Positions 10,202 to 22,064 of a DNA stretch of 64,000 bases are shown in pieces. The DNA is taken from assembly GCA_946800325.1 (NCBI GenBank), contig OX326961.1, positions 38,500,543-38,564,542 on the forward strand, written 5' to 3'. The notes below the pieces were generated by a model. The model did not search any database. It was not told where the DNA came from and saw only the letters and a program-made list of their open reading frames with translations. Every line of letters begins with the position of its first letter. Position 1 is the stretch's first letter. This DNA comes from Luzula sylvatica (taxonomy: Eukaryota; Streptophyta; Magnoliopsida; Poales; Juncaceae). A program made the position numbers and the translations under genes.

Positions 10202-11489
10202 TTAGAGTTAACCCATAAAGGAAATCTTAAATATGAATTTGGAAAAAGAATTCCTGGATTTGTAAACATGAAACCTTCCTTTTCAAGCCATCTCTCCTCT
10301 TCAGACTTCCACCATTTTTTTCCTCTATTCGATCCCTTTTTGAGCTCCATAAATTGAAAACTCCTCTTCTCGAAAAACTTCTCCTCTTTATCTTGTCCCA
10401 CCACGGATAAATCTTAATTATTCATAATTATAAATATCACCAAAAAATTATTTATACAAGATTTAAACTTTGGATATATAACAAAAAAACAAGAATATTC
10501 CTTCAAAATAAAACACACAATCACATGTAATACATTATTTTCCCTTAATAATTAATTTACGAAGTCTTTTTAAAAATTGACTTCAGATCCTTATCGGTGG
10601 CCGGTCCTATGATTACAACAAACTCCATAGAAGGAACTCCAATATTTGTTATAAAAAAATATATTATACTATATCATACTTATATTCATTTTATATTTTG
10701 ATGACGTGGATATACTTTGTGGTTTCTTCTAAATGGCAGACATAATTAGTAGAGTGGAATTGGCTTATAAGGCGGAGGAATTTTTTTTTCTGGAATTAAC
10801 AGTTTGTTTGGATGTCTAAATTATAATTTTTTGTTTGGTTGTTGAATTTTTTTTGAAATTTTGATACAGTAAAAATGAAAATAATTAGAAGTAGTTATGA
10901 ATGATGTGATCATTACATGTTAAGTAGTAGTCCAAATAAACAAAAGATATAATTGTAATTCATTATATGTTACGTCGAATTAGTCCTATGTTTTTGTCGG
11001 TAAATTATACGTTATTTTATATTCTAAGAAAAATAATCCATAACATTGGCTACAATGCTCTCGCAATTTTCTTTTCACGTTGACGAATAATCCAAGACAC
11101 TAAAATTGGAATTATTATGACCGCAACACATTCATCGAAAGTTTGGTTAGCCATTTAATAACCGAGGGGGGCATAGAATACATTAGACAAATATAACCAG
11201 AATTGCCAAAGACGAGACATAATTGGACATAATTGAACAAAACCATGGACTAAAGGTAACCATGGACTAAAATTACATAATTGAACAAAACATCTTATCT
11301 CACCCGAGTGAATGTATTCAATAGCAAGAAGGATCTCGTCCTGTTCTATGAAATGCACCATCGCTCCTCAAAGTGTAGCACACCTCTGGCAAGCACTAAA
11401 GGTAAGTATTAAGTTCAAGTCCCTCAGAATAAGGATAGCCCTCAATATGCTTCACTGGATCCGATTGTCGAAGGTATTGTGCATCTCAA
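10202..11489. other. AT-rich intergenic DNA with a decayed repeat fragment
   Basis: No gene recognised. About 10,733-10,905 resembles the left ends of the elements at 8,640 and 19,287: TTAGTAGAGTGGAATTGG, then a TATAAGGCGGAGG word, then GTTTGTTTGGATGTC. It is probably a truncated copy of that family. Confidence 0.45.
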
Positions 11490-11985
11490 TTGGGATGGGC
11501 ATTCGGTTGAAACGAACCGAACCGAATAAGAACAAACCAATCTAAAACGAACCGGACTGGATTCAAACCGAACCGAACAAAATAAAATTTGAACCGATTT
11601 AAAATTGACGGAATAAACCAAATTTCTTATTCGGTTTATTCGGTTGAACCGAATTAGAAGTTTTATAATGTTAAAATTCAAATGTTATTTAGAAAAAAAA
11701 TATAAAAACAAATCATATTAAATATTCTTATATTATTTCTAATTTTACAATATTTAATTTTAATTTTTTCAATGAAGATAATAGAAAAAATGAAAAAAAG
11801 TATTAATTCGGTCGGTTCGGTTTACTCGGTTCTGAAAATATCAAAACCAAACCGAACCGAATAAACCGAACAATATCAATTTTTGAACCGAACCGTACCA
11901 AATAAACCGAAAAACAAACCAATTAAACCGAATTCGACCGGTTCGGTTCGATTTCCAAATAAACCGAACCATTTGCCTACCCCTA
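11490..11985. mobile_element. hAT-type non-autonomous element with ACCGAA arrays
   Basis: A 496-bp unit flanked by a perfect 8-bp duplication CATCTCAA (11482-11489 and 11986-11993). The ends are imperfect inverted repeats: TTGGGATGGGCA on the left and TAGGGGTAGGCA read inward from the right. Both subterminal zones are packed with short ACCGAA / TTCGGT words in both orientations, and the centre is AT-rich. An 8-bp duplication and a short TAGGG-type terminus fit hAT. There is no coding capacity. Confidence 0.82.
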
Positions 11986-11993
11986 CATCTCAA

Positions 11994-12379
11994 TATGCTT
12001 CTGTTATCAACACCTATTGAAATGAATTGTTTGTCTACATACTTGTAGTATCATACTATAAATAATAAAATTATTTTTAACCTTTGTACATATTCAATTA
12101 ATTCTCAAGTAAACAATAATTGATCCAAAAAAATGAGAAATAACCTAAAATCCTCAGTCAATCCAACGAGAAATAAACACAACTAGTGGGGATCTCGCTC
12201 CGCTTCGACCGACTTGAATTTAATTTGAAATTAGATTGTTTGAATTGAATTAGATAATTATATATATATTTTAAAGTGAACAATGATTAAAAATTAGACA
12301 ATAGAATTTTTTTAAGAATGTACATCACATTTCGAGAGTTAGAATCGCATATATAAATTTGATTGCAAGGGCAAAAATA
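11994..12379. other. AT-rich spacer
   Basis: No gene, RNA or clear repeat seen between the hAT-type element and the tandem repeat. Confidence 0.4.
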
Positions 12380-13105
12380 TTTTTCAGATTTTAGAAGAAA
12401 TTATTTTGACTAATTATATTGCATAAAAATATAGTTTGATATTTTGTAGTGTTTAATTATAATTTTGACTCTATAAATTTCTATTTATTCCATTCCAAAA
12501 TAAAAGAAGATATTTTTCACATTTAGGTTTTAATTATAGTTTTAACTATTTTCATTTAATTTTATTGGACAATAACCCTTTTTTGAAATCATATATTAAA
12601 TTATTTTGATTAATAATATTGTGAAAAGATATAGTTCGATATTTTTTAGGATTTGATTATAATTTTGACTATTTTAGTTTCTATTTATTTTCATGCGACC
12701 ATAAAAAATATTTCTCAAATTATAGAAAAAAATATTTTGATTAATAATATTGCGCAAAAATATAGTTTCATATTTCTTATAATTATATTTTTACTATTTT
12801 ATTTTCTATTTATTTTCATGGACCAAAAAAAGTAGTTTTCAAATTATAAGACAAATGCTTTTGATTAATAAGATTTTGAAAAAAAAAATGATTAATAAGA
12901 TTGTGAAAAAATGTAGTTCAATTTATTTTAGGATTTCATTATATTTTTTACTAATTTAGTTTCTATTTATTTATTTTCATGGGATCATAAAAAATATTTC
13001 TCAAACTATAGAAAAAAATTATTTTGATTAATAATATAGTTTGATATTTCTTATAATTATATTTTTACTCTTTTATTTTGTATTTATTTTCATGGACAAA
13101 AAAAA
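12380..13105. repeat. AT-rich tandem repeat, about 5-6 diverged copies
   Basis: A unit containing TTTTGATTAATAATATTG, then a TATAGTTYGATATTT word, then TTTCTATTTATTTTCATG recurs with starts near 12,405, 12,604, 12,737, 12,859 and 13,022, so the spacing is about 120-200 bp. Copies differ by small deletions and A runs. It is not coding. Confidence 0.65.
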
Positions 13106-13170
13106 ATATATTATGTACTTGTTGGAGTCATGAATCCATAAACTATTATATAACACATGTTGATCAAGAC

Positions 13171-14056
13171 TAGAGGTGGCAAATCCAGCCCGAACCCGAA
13201 AAAACCGCCCGACTCGCCCGAGTTCCGACTCGTCCGCGACCCGAAAATTTTAGAAAATTCAAACGACCGAACACGACCGACTCGAACCCGAGAAATCCGA
13301 CCCAAAATTGACCCGGTGTTACATATTAGTCCGACCCAACTCGATCCGAATCCGAGTTGTCCGAAACCCGATAAATCCGAGACCGACAAGCCCGAACTCA
13401 AATAGCCCGAACCGAAATTGACCCAATTCAAATCATATTAACCCGAGTTGACCCGATTAAGATCATACTAGAGATAATTTATGGTATACAAAAAGTGAAA
13501 GATTGTTTCTCTTAATACAAATAGTATTTACGGGCAAGGTCCACCATTAGCCATGGCACTCAGTTCGTGGTATGTGACTGTGAGTGTCAAGTGAGTTGAG
13601 TTTCGTAAGGGGAGGAAAGAAGATGGGGGCCCTACTTTAAAAACCAGGAAACCAAGTCATCACTATATTATTATTTAAATTATAATTGGAAAAGGAAGTT
13701 ATAATGATTTGAATAATAATTTTAATTTTATATCCAATATTTCGAAAAAAAATAATTTAGTGGATCATTAAAAAAAAATCCGACACAACCCGAATTCCGA
13801 AAGAATCCGAATCCGGAACGAACCCGTATCCGATTAAATCCGAAATCCCGATTTAACCCGAGTCCGAATCATCCCGAACATGAAAATCCGACCCGACTAT
13901 AATTTCAACTCGAAATTGATCCGACCAAATATGACCCGAGCAGAACCCGACCTGATCCGAGTTGACTTAACCCGAAAAGATCCGAATCCGACAATTAACC
14001 CGAAACCCGATGGGTTTAGCCCGAAACCGCCCGAACCCGCCTGTTTGCCACCTCTA
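13171..14056. mobile_element. hAT-type non-autonomous element with CCCGA arrays
   Basis: An 886-bp unit with perfect 13-bp terminal inverted repeats TAGAGGTGGCAAA / TTTGCCACCTCTA and a perfect 8-bp target duplication ATCAAGAC (13163-13170 and 14057-14064). Roughly 290 bp at each end are dense in CCCGA/TCCGA words. The middle, 13,440-13,770, is different and not repetitive. The open frames over the ends only reflect these short repeats. It is the best-defined DNA transposon in the window. Confidence 0.9.
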
Positions 14057-14129
14057 ATCAAGACATGTGTTTGTTGGAGTTCTCAATCATTTCCTAATTT
14101 AATTGACATGAACCATTGAAAAATTTTAG

Positions 14130-14600
14130 ATGTTGTCACCAGGGTTCGAACCCGGATCTTAAACATGACGAGCTAGAGCTCTTACCATCCGCGCTATGCA
14201 TTCCCATGTGTTTTATTTTTTTATTTTTAACTTATATATACAATCCAGATAAGCTAAAAAAAGAATGCTTTTTGAGGCAATCGAACTCGCGACCTCATAC
14301 ATACAACGCGACATTACAACCACTGGACCACAAATTCACATGTGTTTTATCATTTCTTTTAATTCATAAGTATATTTAGGACACGTGTCAAAAATTCTGT
14401 GAAATGTATTAAACTTTAAAGAATAGTATTAAAATTTGCTGTGGCTGGGTTTCGAACCCGTGTCTCCAGTGCGTATATTTACTAATATATCGTGAAAAGG
14501 AAAAAATGCTGTGACCGGGTTTCGAACCTGCATATCCAACACAGTGAGCATGTGTAGTTACCATCTACGCTATCATCAACTTGAGTTAAAACTTAGAATT
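14130..14600 (-). repeat. Cluster of tRNA-derived (SINE-like) sequences
   Basis: On the minus strand four segments carry pol III B-box words: GGGTTCGAACCC near 14,145, GAGTTCGATTGCC near 14,285, GGGTTTCGAACCCG near 14,450 and CAGGTTCGAAACCC near 14,517. Three have A-box-like sequence about 45-60 bases before, such as TAGCGCGGATGGTAAGAG and TGGTCCAGTGG. Acceptor stems do not pair, so these are not functional tRNA genes. Copies are separated by a repeated GGACACGTGTC and TTAAACTTTAAAG context. tRNA-head SINE remnants are the best reading. Confidence 0.6.
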
Positions 14601-14665
14601 ATAACATGTTATTTACAAAGGACACGTGTCATAAGTTGGATGATTGCATTAAACTTTAAAGTATA

Positions 14666-14695
14666 CTAGCTTTAGGCCCGCGCGATTGCGCGGGG
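14666..14695 (-). mobile_element. Helitron 3' terminus
   Basis: Read on the minus strand: a perfect 7-bp stem with 4-base loop (CCCGCGC AATC GCGCGGG, 14677-14694), seven further bases, then CTAG, with T as the next flanking base. A hairpin followed by a terminal CTRR inserted before T is the canonical Helitron 3' end. The element body lies to the right. I could not place the 5' TC end with confidence; a candidate near 16,810 lacks the expected flanking base. Confidence 0.65.
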
Positions 14696-14924
14696 CACAC
14701 TTTTTATTTTTAATTTATTTTTCCTTGGTGTTGTTATTTTAGATGATAAGTTTTGTGCTATGGTTAGTCCTCTTTTTTGGCTCGGTATTTTGTTTTGTTC
14801 GCGTTGTCAGCACAAATGCGATACTACAATGAATATTAAAATGAAAATAAATTCTTTCATGGTCTTGATGGAGGTCTATAGTTTTAATGGATTCAAATTG
14901 TTCACAAATTAGCTAGATTAAAAC

Positions 14925-16600
14925 ATCGCTGTTGTGAGAAATCGGTCAAAATGAAAATTGAATTTTGCGACTTTCTCTTGCTGTTCTTTCGGGGCCGTAA
15001 GACCCTAAAACAGAAATACACAAAATATAATCATATAATATATTAAAAAATTAAAAATAATTGTTTCCGAAAGTGATTTGAAAAATTTACCTTGAAGCCC
15101 AACTTTGTTGTCAAGGCGATTGTGTCGATCTGCCTTCATTTCTTTCAAAAGAACACGGTCATGAGACCTGCAAGGAAAATATTAATTCAAATTCAGTAAC
15201 CATAAAAATCAAAACTACAAAAAATTAAGATGTAATTTAATATGGTCTGTTTAATTCATTTACCTCTTTGGTCCAGAGTTGTAAGGTTCAACAGAAGAGC
15301 GGACCAATCCCAAGTAAGACGAATGTGCCGTGTCTTGTTGAGATTCATCAAATAATTAAAATATCAAATAATCTGATTAGAATTTTATATAATATGAAAA
15401 ATGGTACTTTACCCAGATCATGTGCCAGCCCGCTGCCTCGAAATACGTGCTCTTATCTTCATCTGATATCCCCTCCATTTGAGTATCTAGGATCTGTGTA
15501 ATCGATGTCATTGGCTTCTCACAATGCAAATGTCATGCTCCAATACACTTGCTACATTCAATAAAAAACATCTTAGATTTATTAATTTATACGTAAATAA
15601 ATTTCCAAAATCAATAATTTAGAAAAGAACCTCGATGGCAGCTACCAACCCCCGGCTACCAACCCCGGACTGCTCAACTTCTTGGTCTCGATGTGGAGAC
15701 CACAATAATGTGGTATGATATTGATACTATGCTTCAATCTACAAAAAAACATGAGAACAATACCTGGATAATATGTGTTGAAACTCAATTTTTTTCCTTT
15801 TCTCTAATCGCATCAATTCCCTTAATTTATCAAACCAAACTCTTTTTTTTAAGAAAATAAAAATAATATTTATGTTCAACTTACCTCCAACTATATCCAT
15901 TATCTTGGGAATACGACAATTTAGAGGAGTCTATACACCCTCGAATCCTATTTTGACATTTGCAAGAGCCCTTGCAATGAAAGCAGTTGCTGGTATAAAA
16001 TACTGATGATGAGTCGTCGAATCACGCAAAATACCGGTCAAGTCAGCACGAATCAGACGAAACCAAGAGAAGCAAAGACTAACAGAAGGAAAACAGGCGG
16101 CAATTTGTCCATCTAGTTTGCTAGAAATGAAGCAAAAATCCAGTAAAAATTGACAAAAGAAACAATCAAATTGGTAAAAGAATCAAAGCAAAAGGAAAAG
16201 AGCATACTTCTCTGACAAAAGCAACGAAGAAGAGCTTACTTTCTTCACGGGAGAAAACCAATTACGGTTTCGTCAGACGCTCGGTCGTCTCTAGGGTTTG
16301 GCTACGGTTGGGGAAGACATGGCGATTAGCAGCTTCATCAGTCTCTCGCAGGGCTTCTATCCTTCTCTTCCTCTCTGTCTGCTTTCGTGTTAGCTTTTCT
16401 CGGTCGTCACTGGCGTTGCGAGGGTTTCCTCTCCGTCGCTTTGGGCCATCGCTTTGGGCGGAAAGGCGGCTGCCATGGAGATTGGCCTCGTCACCGTCCG
16501 TGGTCTCGGGCGATTCGTCACGGTATCGCGCCGTCTCCAGAGTTTCGTCGTCGCGGCTAGGGTTTCCTCTAGTTTTTCCTGCCTCGTAAAAATGAGAGGA
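14925..16600 (-). pseudogene. Fragmented spliced gene, possibly captured by the Helitron
   Basis: Exon-like islands on the minus strand between AT-rich introns. The clearest pair is 15,265-15,350 (ending ...PYNSGPKR, donor GTAAAT) joined in phase to about 15,092-15,167 (SHDRVLLKEMKADRHNRLDN..., acceptor TTGCAG, donor GTAAAT). Downstream is a possible last exon ending near 14,925. Upstream is an island with ITQILDTQMEGISDEDKSTYF (15,413-15,510), a Cys-rich island (CFHCKGSCKCQNRIRGC) near 15,900-15,990 with donor GTAAGT, and a GC-rich 5' segment 16,260-16,600 with two AAACCCTA telo-box words, typical of plant 5' leaders. Some islands hold stops or lack good splice sites, so the gene is probably broken. 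I do not recognise the protein. It lies on the same strand as the Helitron end. Confidence 0.45.
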
Positions 16601-19286
16601 GAGAGAGACGCGGTGTAGTAAAATGAGTTGGGAATTATGTTTTGTATAGACTCGGTTCATGTGGACTATATAATGTTACCATATTATGGTTCATATAAAC
16701 CGAGCGCATTCAAATCAGGACCGTCCGATCTTGATCGAACGGCCCAGATAAATAGGCGACGTGGCTCAACCTGGAGGAGCGGCATCAGTTGCATTATAGT
16801 AATTATAATGAATAATAATTGGCTCCCTCAACCTAATTTTGGCGCACGCTCAGCTGCCGAATTTCCCCCATGAAAGTGCTTCCTCCCTACCTCTGGATCC
16901 ATCTTTCCAATAATCAAATTTTTGGAGCTTCATTACCAACTAATGTATTGTTTTTGAGATCGGATTCAACGAAATAACTATCCAAATCGTCTTAATTTTC
17001 AGAGAAATAACATCCTAAATATTGAATTGCTATCATTTACTCGTGAAACATATCAAATCCCGAAAAACCTTAAAATTGTGGATTGACATTTTACCAAACA
17101 CCCGTAGAACGAGAGAAAAGTTTTATTAGAAAATTAGTACAGTAGGCACAACATTATTCCTTATTGACATGCTAATAACATTACCACTGGTACCAATTTC
17201 TCAATAAATCACAAACAATCCATCAAATAGAATTTTTTGTTTCGATTAACCATCAAAATTGATCGAATAGTAAAGAACGACGAGAACAAAATCTGAGAAG
17301 TGAGGGAAAGGACATTACTAGTAATTGCCGGTAAAATAAAATGGAGACCATGCCACCAGCGAGGGAGCCGGAGATGAAGCAGAAGGACCCAGGACGGGGT
17401 GGGAGATTGAGAGCATTAACTTGAAATCTTTGACATTGATATGCTTGTTAGTTTTATTTCCTCTTTAGATGGAGCAAACATGAAGAGAAGAGAGAGAGGC
17501 AAAAACAAAAAAAGAAGCAAGTTGATAATAGGAGGGTTTGGATTTTGGAGAGAGCTATTGGCAAAAAATTAGAAGGTGCTGGAGTTGTAAAACCCAATTT
17601 CAATCTCAAATTTAATGTTTTACACGTGCACTAATTAGGCCACGTATTTTGGTCATTGTGAGGCGGGCAGTAGTGGCTTGCAAGGAATCATCTTAACAAC
17701 TTGTTGACAAAAAGCCTGTTCTCCAGTCGAAGTAAACTGGACATTTTGTATTTTGTTCACTTCTTAGAATATTTTATTCCCAAGTAAAAAAATTTGTTGG
17801 ATCAAATTCAAATATTTGAGTAACCTAACTTCTAAAATTAATAAATATCTAATATATATATTTTTAATTATAAATTTAGTGAGATAAATGCTGATTTTTT
17901 CTTTTACAGAAGTTATTTTTATTAAATATTCACTCCATTATATATTTATGTATTGTTCAAAAAATGTGCACGATGATATAAATTAATTATAACATTGTTA
18001 GACAACGGTATTATTGTCTCGAAATTTAATCAATTCCCCGAAATAGATCAATTCTATATTTCATGTGGAATAAGACTAAACAAAGTTTTTTATTTTTTAT
18101 TCCGAATTATGCCACATTTGTTCGATTGGAATATAATGGAATAAATCATTTAAACCTCTTGTCCAAGTTATTCTACTCGTGCCGAACACTCCCTAAAAAT
18201 AATAGATATAATAAAGAAGGAATTTTTGGGTTGATAGTAAATGAACGTTATTAGTGCGGTTGTAGGAACTAGTTGAATATTAACTCATATAACTCTTCCT
18301 GAAAAATTATTTTAGCCAATGTGTATACCTTTATATTCGTAAAAATGTTTATACTTGAATAGACCTTTCAGATTCACGACGTGCTCTAAAAATTTATCCT
18401 TAGATTTATCTTGATAAACTTTTGGAAATTAAATTTCAAATTGTATGATCTATTTACAAAATATCGAAAGGTTAGAGATATAATTGATAACAAAATTTGT
18501 GCATTAGTTAGACAAAAAAATATAATGTATTACATAATGAATAAGAAAAAGGATAATAAATAAGTAATAATTCGTGAAAATATAAATGACTCAAGAGATT
18601 AAACAAAAAAAAAAACATAAATTATTTATAGTTTAATAATAACAAATCTTCTTCCTATATAAATAATAAACACTAAATTTAAATTGAATTTCTTGAAACA
18701 ATATGAAGAGATATGCTCAAATATGTTTTCGTTCAATATAGAGAAAATAAGCTAGCCGTACGTGAAGAGGAGATGATCATAATTATTATGGTCAACTATT
18801 AGTAAATATTTATTGTCCCGGTAGTATGTAAGTTGTCGAAATATGCTATGAAATAAGTAAATTAAGAAATAAAAGTTACTATGAAATTTAATGACTAGAT
18901 TGTCATACACGTGCATATGAACCTAAATATTTTCATTATATTCTTGCCAAAATGCATATATATGTTGTTAAGACTGATTCTTAATTTATGAAAAATTCGT
19001 AAATTTCAGTCGGATTTTTTTTAGCCAAACTATACGTGTATTATTCACATTTTTCACAAATTTCATGAATTATTCGCCCCTTTGCCCGCTTAGGAATAAT
19101 ACACATAATTTATACGTGTATTTTTCATGAATTATTCACATAATGTCATGTAATACGTCCCTTAAATATGTCCACAAAAAAATACACGTATAACTATGTC
19201 CATAAAAAAATTAACTATGTCCACAAATTTCATGTAATACGTCCCTTAAATAAATTAACTATGTCCATAATTTATAAAATCTCTTA
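16601..19286. other. Intergenic DNA, no gene recognised
   Basis: Mostly AT-rich. 16,640-16,870 has promoter-like sequence upstream of the fragmented gene. Short purine-rich stretches lie near 17,290-17,520. Near 19,075-19,270 the words ATACACGTATAA and ATGTCCACAAA are repeated. No frame has convincing coding character. Confidence 0.4.
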
Positions 19287-20121
19287 GGGCCTGTTTGGCA
19301 AGTAGAATTAATAGAATGGAATTGAATTATAAGGTGGAGGTAAAAAATAATTCTGGAAAAAATAATTCTTTAGTTTGTTTGGATGTTCGAAATATAAGAT
19401 GCTGGAAAAAATAATTTTTTGTTTGGTTGTTTGAAAAATTGTAGAATTTTGTTATCGTAAAATATGAAAATAATTAGCGGATTTTAAATATAATTATATT
19501 TGTTTGATAAAAAAGATAATATTACCATCTAAGTTTGTATCCAAAATGACACATCATAAAAAAACAAATCACAAATAATCAAGATTTTAACCCACTTGAA
19601 ATATAATCACATCTATTAAATCATCCTGATTAAGCAACCCAACTTTTTTTTCATGTTTCCCCTCGTAGCTGCATGAAGAAAATAATTCAACATGCATACA
19701 AAATTACCTCATTAACTAAAAATAAATAAATAACAAAATTGACATACTATTTTAAGGGGAGTAAGCAAGAGAGGATGGATTTGTTGAGCTCCATCGCAGT
19801 AGGACTTGAGATGGAGAAATTGGCCATAATAAGAAAGAGAAGTGGGCAAAGAAATATACTATTTTCTCGAAAATATCTAGTAGAAAAAACTTGCCTTTGC
19901 TAAGAAACTTGTCCATCATAAATTGGGTATGGGAGAGTTGAAGAGACGATTTAAGCATCATCAGACCTAGAAAAGATGGAGAGAGAGAGAGAGTTCACGC
20001 CAAAAGGAGATGCTCCATCTTGGAATTCGCTCAATTTGGGAGAAGTATATTTTGCTGGCTTCTAGTACAAAATATTTTACCGCACTACATTATTCTACTC
20101 CTAGAAAAATTGTCAAACAAA
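19287..20121. mobile_element. Decayed PIF/Harbinger-like element
   Basis: Begins GGGCCTGTTTGGCAAG directly after TTA (19284-19286) and continues with sequence similar to the element at 8,640: AATAGAATGGAATTG, then a TATAAGGTGGAGG word, then GTTTGTTTGGATGTTCG. The right end is blurred; TTCTACTCCTAGAAAAATTG near 20,085-20,110 may be its decayed inverted counterpart. No transposase. Confidence 0.4.
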
Positions 20122-20423
20122 AATTTCACACTTTGCTGAAAAATAAAGTGCCGTTCGCTCCATCTTAGTATATTTTTTCTTGGATAAATGGACTCTTGTT
20201 TCCCTTGGGAAAATGGACTCTCCAGTTTTCATGCTAATGGAGAAGTTCACAAAGTCCGCACTAAAGCAAGTCATTAAACATTTTTTTTTGTTCTTTTCTT
20301 ATTAAACAATACAAGATATTAATCCCCAAAAATTCCCAAAAAGAACCCAAAAGATAAAGAAATTACGAAAATAACCATAATCATTAATCCTTTCCCAACG
20401 TTTGGCTTCCTCTCTCTGTTCTC

Positions 20424-20468
20424 ATGCTAATCATTGCGCTCTCTCCCTTCGCCCCTTTGCCCGCTTAG
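20424..20468 (+). promoter_or_regulatory. Short upstream ORF before the unknown-function gene
   Basis: ATG to TAG, 14 codons, ending six bases before the main ATG at 20475. If included in the mRNA it could lower translation of the main frame. The transcription start is unknown, so this is only a possibility. Confidence 0.3.
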
Positions 20469-20474
20469 GATTTC

Positions 20475-21701
20475 ATGGAGCCTCAATCTCGTCTCTCTCG
20501 CCGCCGATCCGGCGGTGGCGCGGCGTCATCGTCGGCGGTGGCGGAGGATCAGTTGAGAGTCAAGAGGAAAACGCTCGAGACGGTGCTGGAGCAGTGTCAA
20601 AGAGCGCTTGAAATGATAAAGGACACGGATTTGAGCTCGGATTCAGCTATTGAGCAGTCGTGCGGAGAGGACGACCGAGATTCGATTGGAGATTCTTCAG
20701 ATTCGTCGCCCACTGATATGGGCTACGAGACAGATGAGGTAAGAATCAAATTTTGGTTTAGAGATTGCTTTAGGGATTCAATTTTGGTTGTTTATGGTTT
20801 AAGAATGAGAAATGTTTATTCTTTTTGCTTAATTGAGTCGAATTGTGCAGCTTTGTGATCGATTAAAATCAAGAGTTGAATCGCCAGAATTTCTTGAAAA
20901 ATTAGGAAGCATTTATCAGGGAAATACTGGTACATGATCTTTTCTCAACACCAATAATTTCTCTAAAATGACAGTATTATTCCATTCTTAATTATCTTTT
21001 TTTTTGTTATTATCAGATGAAATTGCAAATTGGGCCGTGGTAAACGGATCGGATATATGGGACGAAAAAAACTTGGAAGAATTAGACCAAGATGGATATG
21101 TGTTAGTTAAGCAAGAAGATATTGTCGATGGAATTGCTTGCTTTATGGCTGCTTATTTATTATCTCTCAAGGAAACCAAAGTACGCTTTAAAATTTACGA
21201 ATTTATATCATTTCTAGCGTTACTTTCTATTTTCTTTAAAATTGATGTAAAAAATTGAATTTTTGCAGGAATTAACTCCAAATCAATTACAAGATGGTCA
21301 GTGTATAAATATATTTTCAAAATTTCCTTTTTTTTGAAATTAAAAAATTTAATGTCTAAATTTTGGAAAAACATTATGATTTGAACAACAATAGCACTTA
21401 GCAAAACATTTTCGACAAAGAAGTCGAAGAGTAGATTGCGCAAAGCTTGGGACGGCGCTAATGTTGTTTACAACGTCGCCTCTTGGAGTGCCACCGCTGT
21501 TGGGTAATAATTACTCTTTTACCCTCAATCAACTACTAATTTTAATTCGAGTGTATTATTCAGTGTTTGTATAATTTGTATTAGTATTGTATTAATGTGT
21601 TTTTTGTTTGATTGTTTAGAATATACCAAAATCCAGCGATATTAAAAGCCGCAACCGCAGCATTTTGGACGTCATGCAGAGTTATATCCAAATTAATGTG
21701 A
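20475..21701 (+). CDS. Conserved plant protein of unknown function, six exons, 241 aa
   Basis: Exons 20475-20738, 20851-20929, 21017-21180, 21269-21296, 21395-21503 and 21620-21701. All introns are GT-AG and phases fit throughout, giving 726 nt including the stop. The N-terminal 90 residues are low-complexity: an Arg/Ser/Ala-rich start, a short heptad-like stretch (RKTLETVLEQCQRALEMI), then acidic Ser/Asp-rich sequence. The rest looks folded: a segment around WAVVNGSDIWDEKNLEELDQ, a hydrophobic stretch ACFMAAYLLSL, a basic KTFSTKKSKSRLRKAWDG, then VVYNVASWSATAVGIYQNPA and a hydrophobic C-terminus. The regular splicing and the aromatic-rich C-terminal half suggest a real conserved gene; I recall similar uncharacterised plant proteins but cannot name a family. 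The start is the first ATG in the long frame. The C-terminal hydrophobic segments could contact a membrane (inference). Confidence 0.8.
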
Positions 21702-22064
21702 CTTAATTCGATTAACATCTCAATTAGGTTGAAAACACTTATTTTTGAAATTTCGAATAGAGATTCAAGTTTGAAATTTCAAAATGAAAATGAAAAAGAA
21801 AAGGAAATTAAAAATGGATAATTGATGATTGCGTTTAGGTGAAAAGGTTACGGCCTTACAAAATTGTGTGTTTTATTTTTATTTACGTTTATTAATATTG
21901 AAAATAACTACTTGTATTGTATTGTTGTACTTAAAATCTGTAAATATTTCATTTGATTTATTTTATTTTTGAAGTCTACTTCACAAAATAATTCAATTTG
22001 GTGGCATAAACATTGTCGATTCATTAAAATAATCCTACTACATAATGCTAATGAATTTGTCAAA
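21702..22064. other. Convergent intergenic region
   Basis: 363 bp of AT-rich DNA between two tail-to-tail genes. It should hold both 3' UTRs and poly(A) sites. No other feature seen. Confidence 0.4.

Noticed and set aside
13157..13431. Pro/Arg-rich protein frames on both strands
   Set aside because: They are translations of the CCCGA subterminal array of the hAT-type element.
14130..14205. Functional tRNA gene
   Set aside because: A and B boxes are present, but acceptor and anticodon stems do not pair.
16308..16589. Plus-strand 93-codon Arg/Ser-rich frame
   Set aside because: The segment is GC-rich with AAACCCTA words on the minus strand and reads better as a minus-strand 5' leader; the plus frame has no domain.
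16795..16825. Helitron 5' terminus (minus strand TCATTATAATTACTATAATG)
   Set aside because: The base beyond TC is not the expected A on the minus strand, and no second copy is available to fix the edge.
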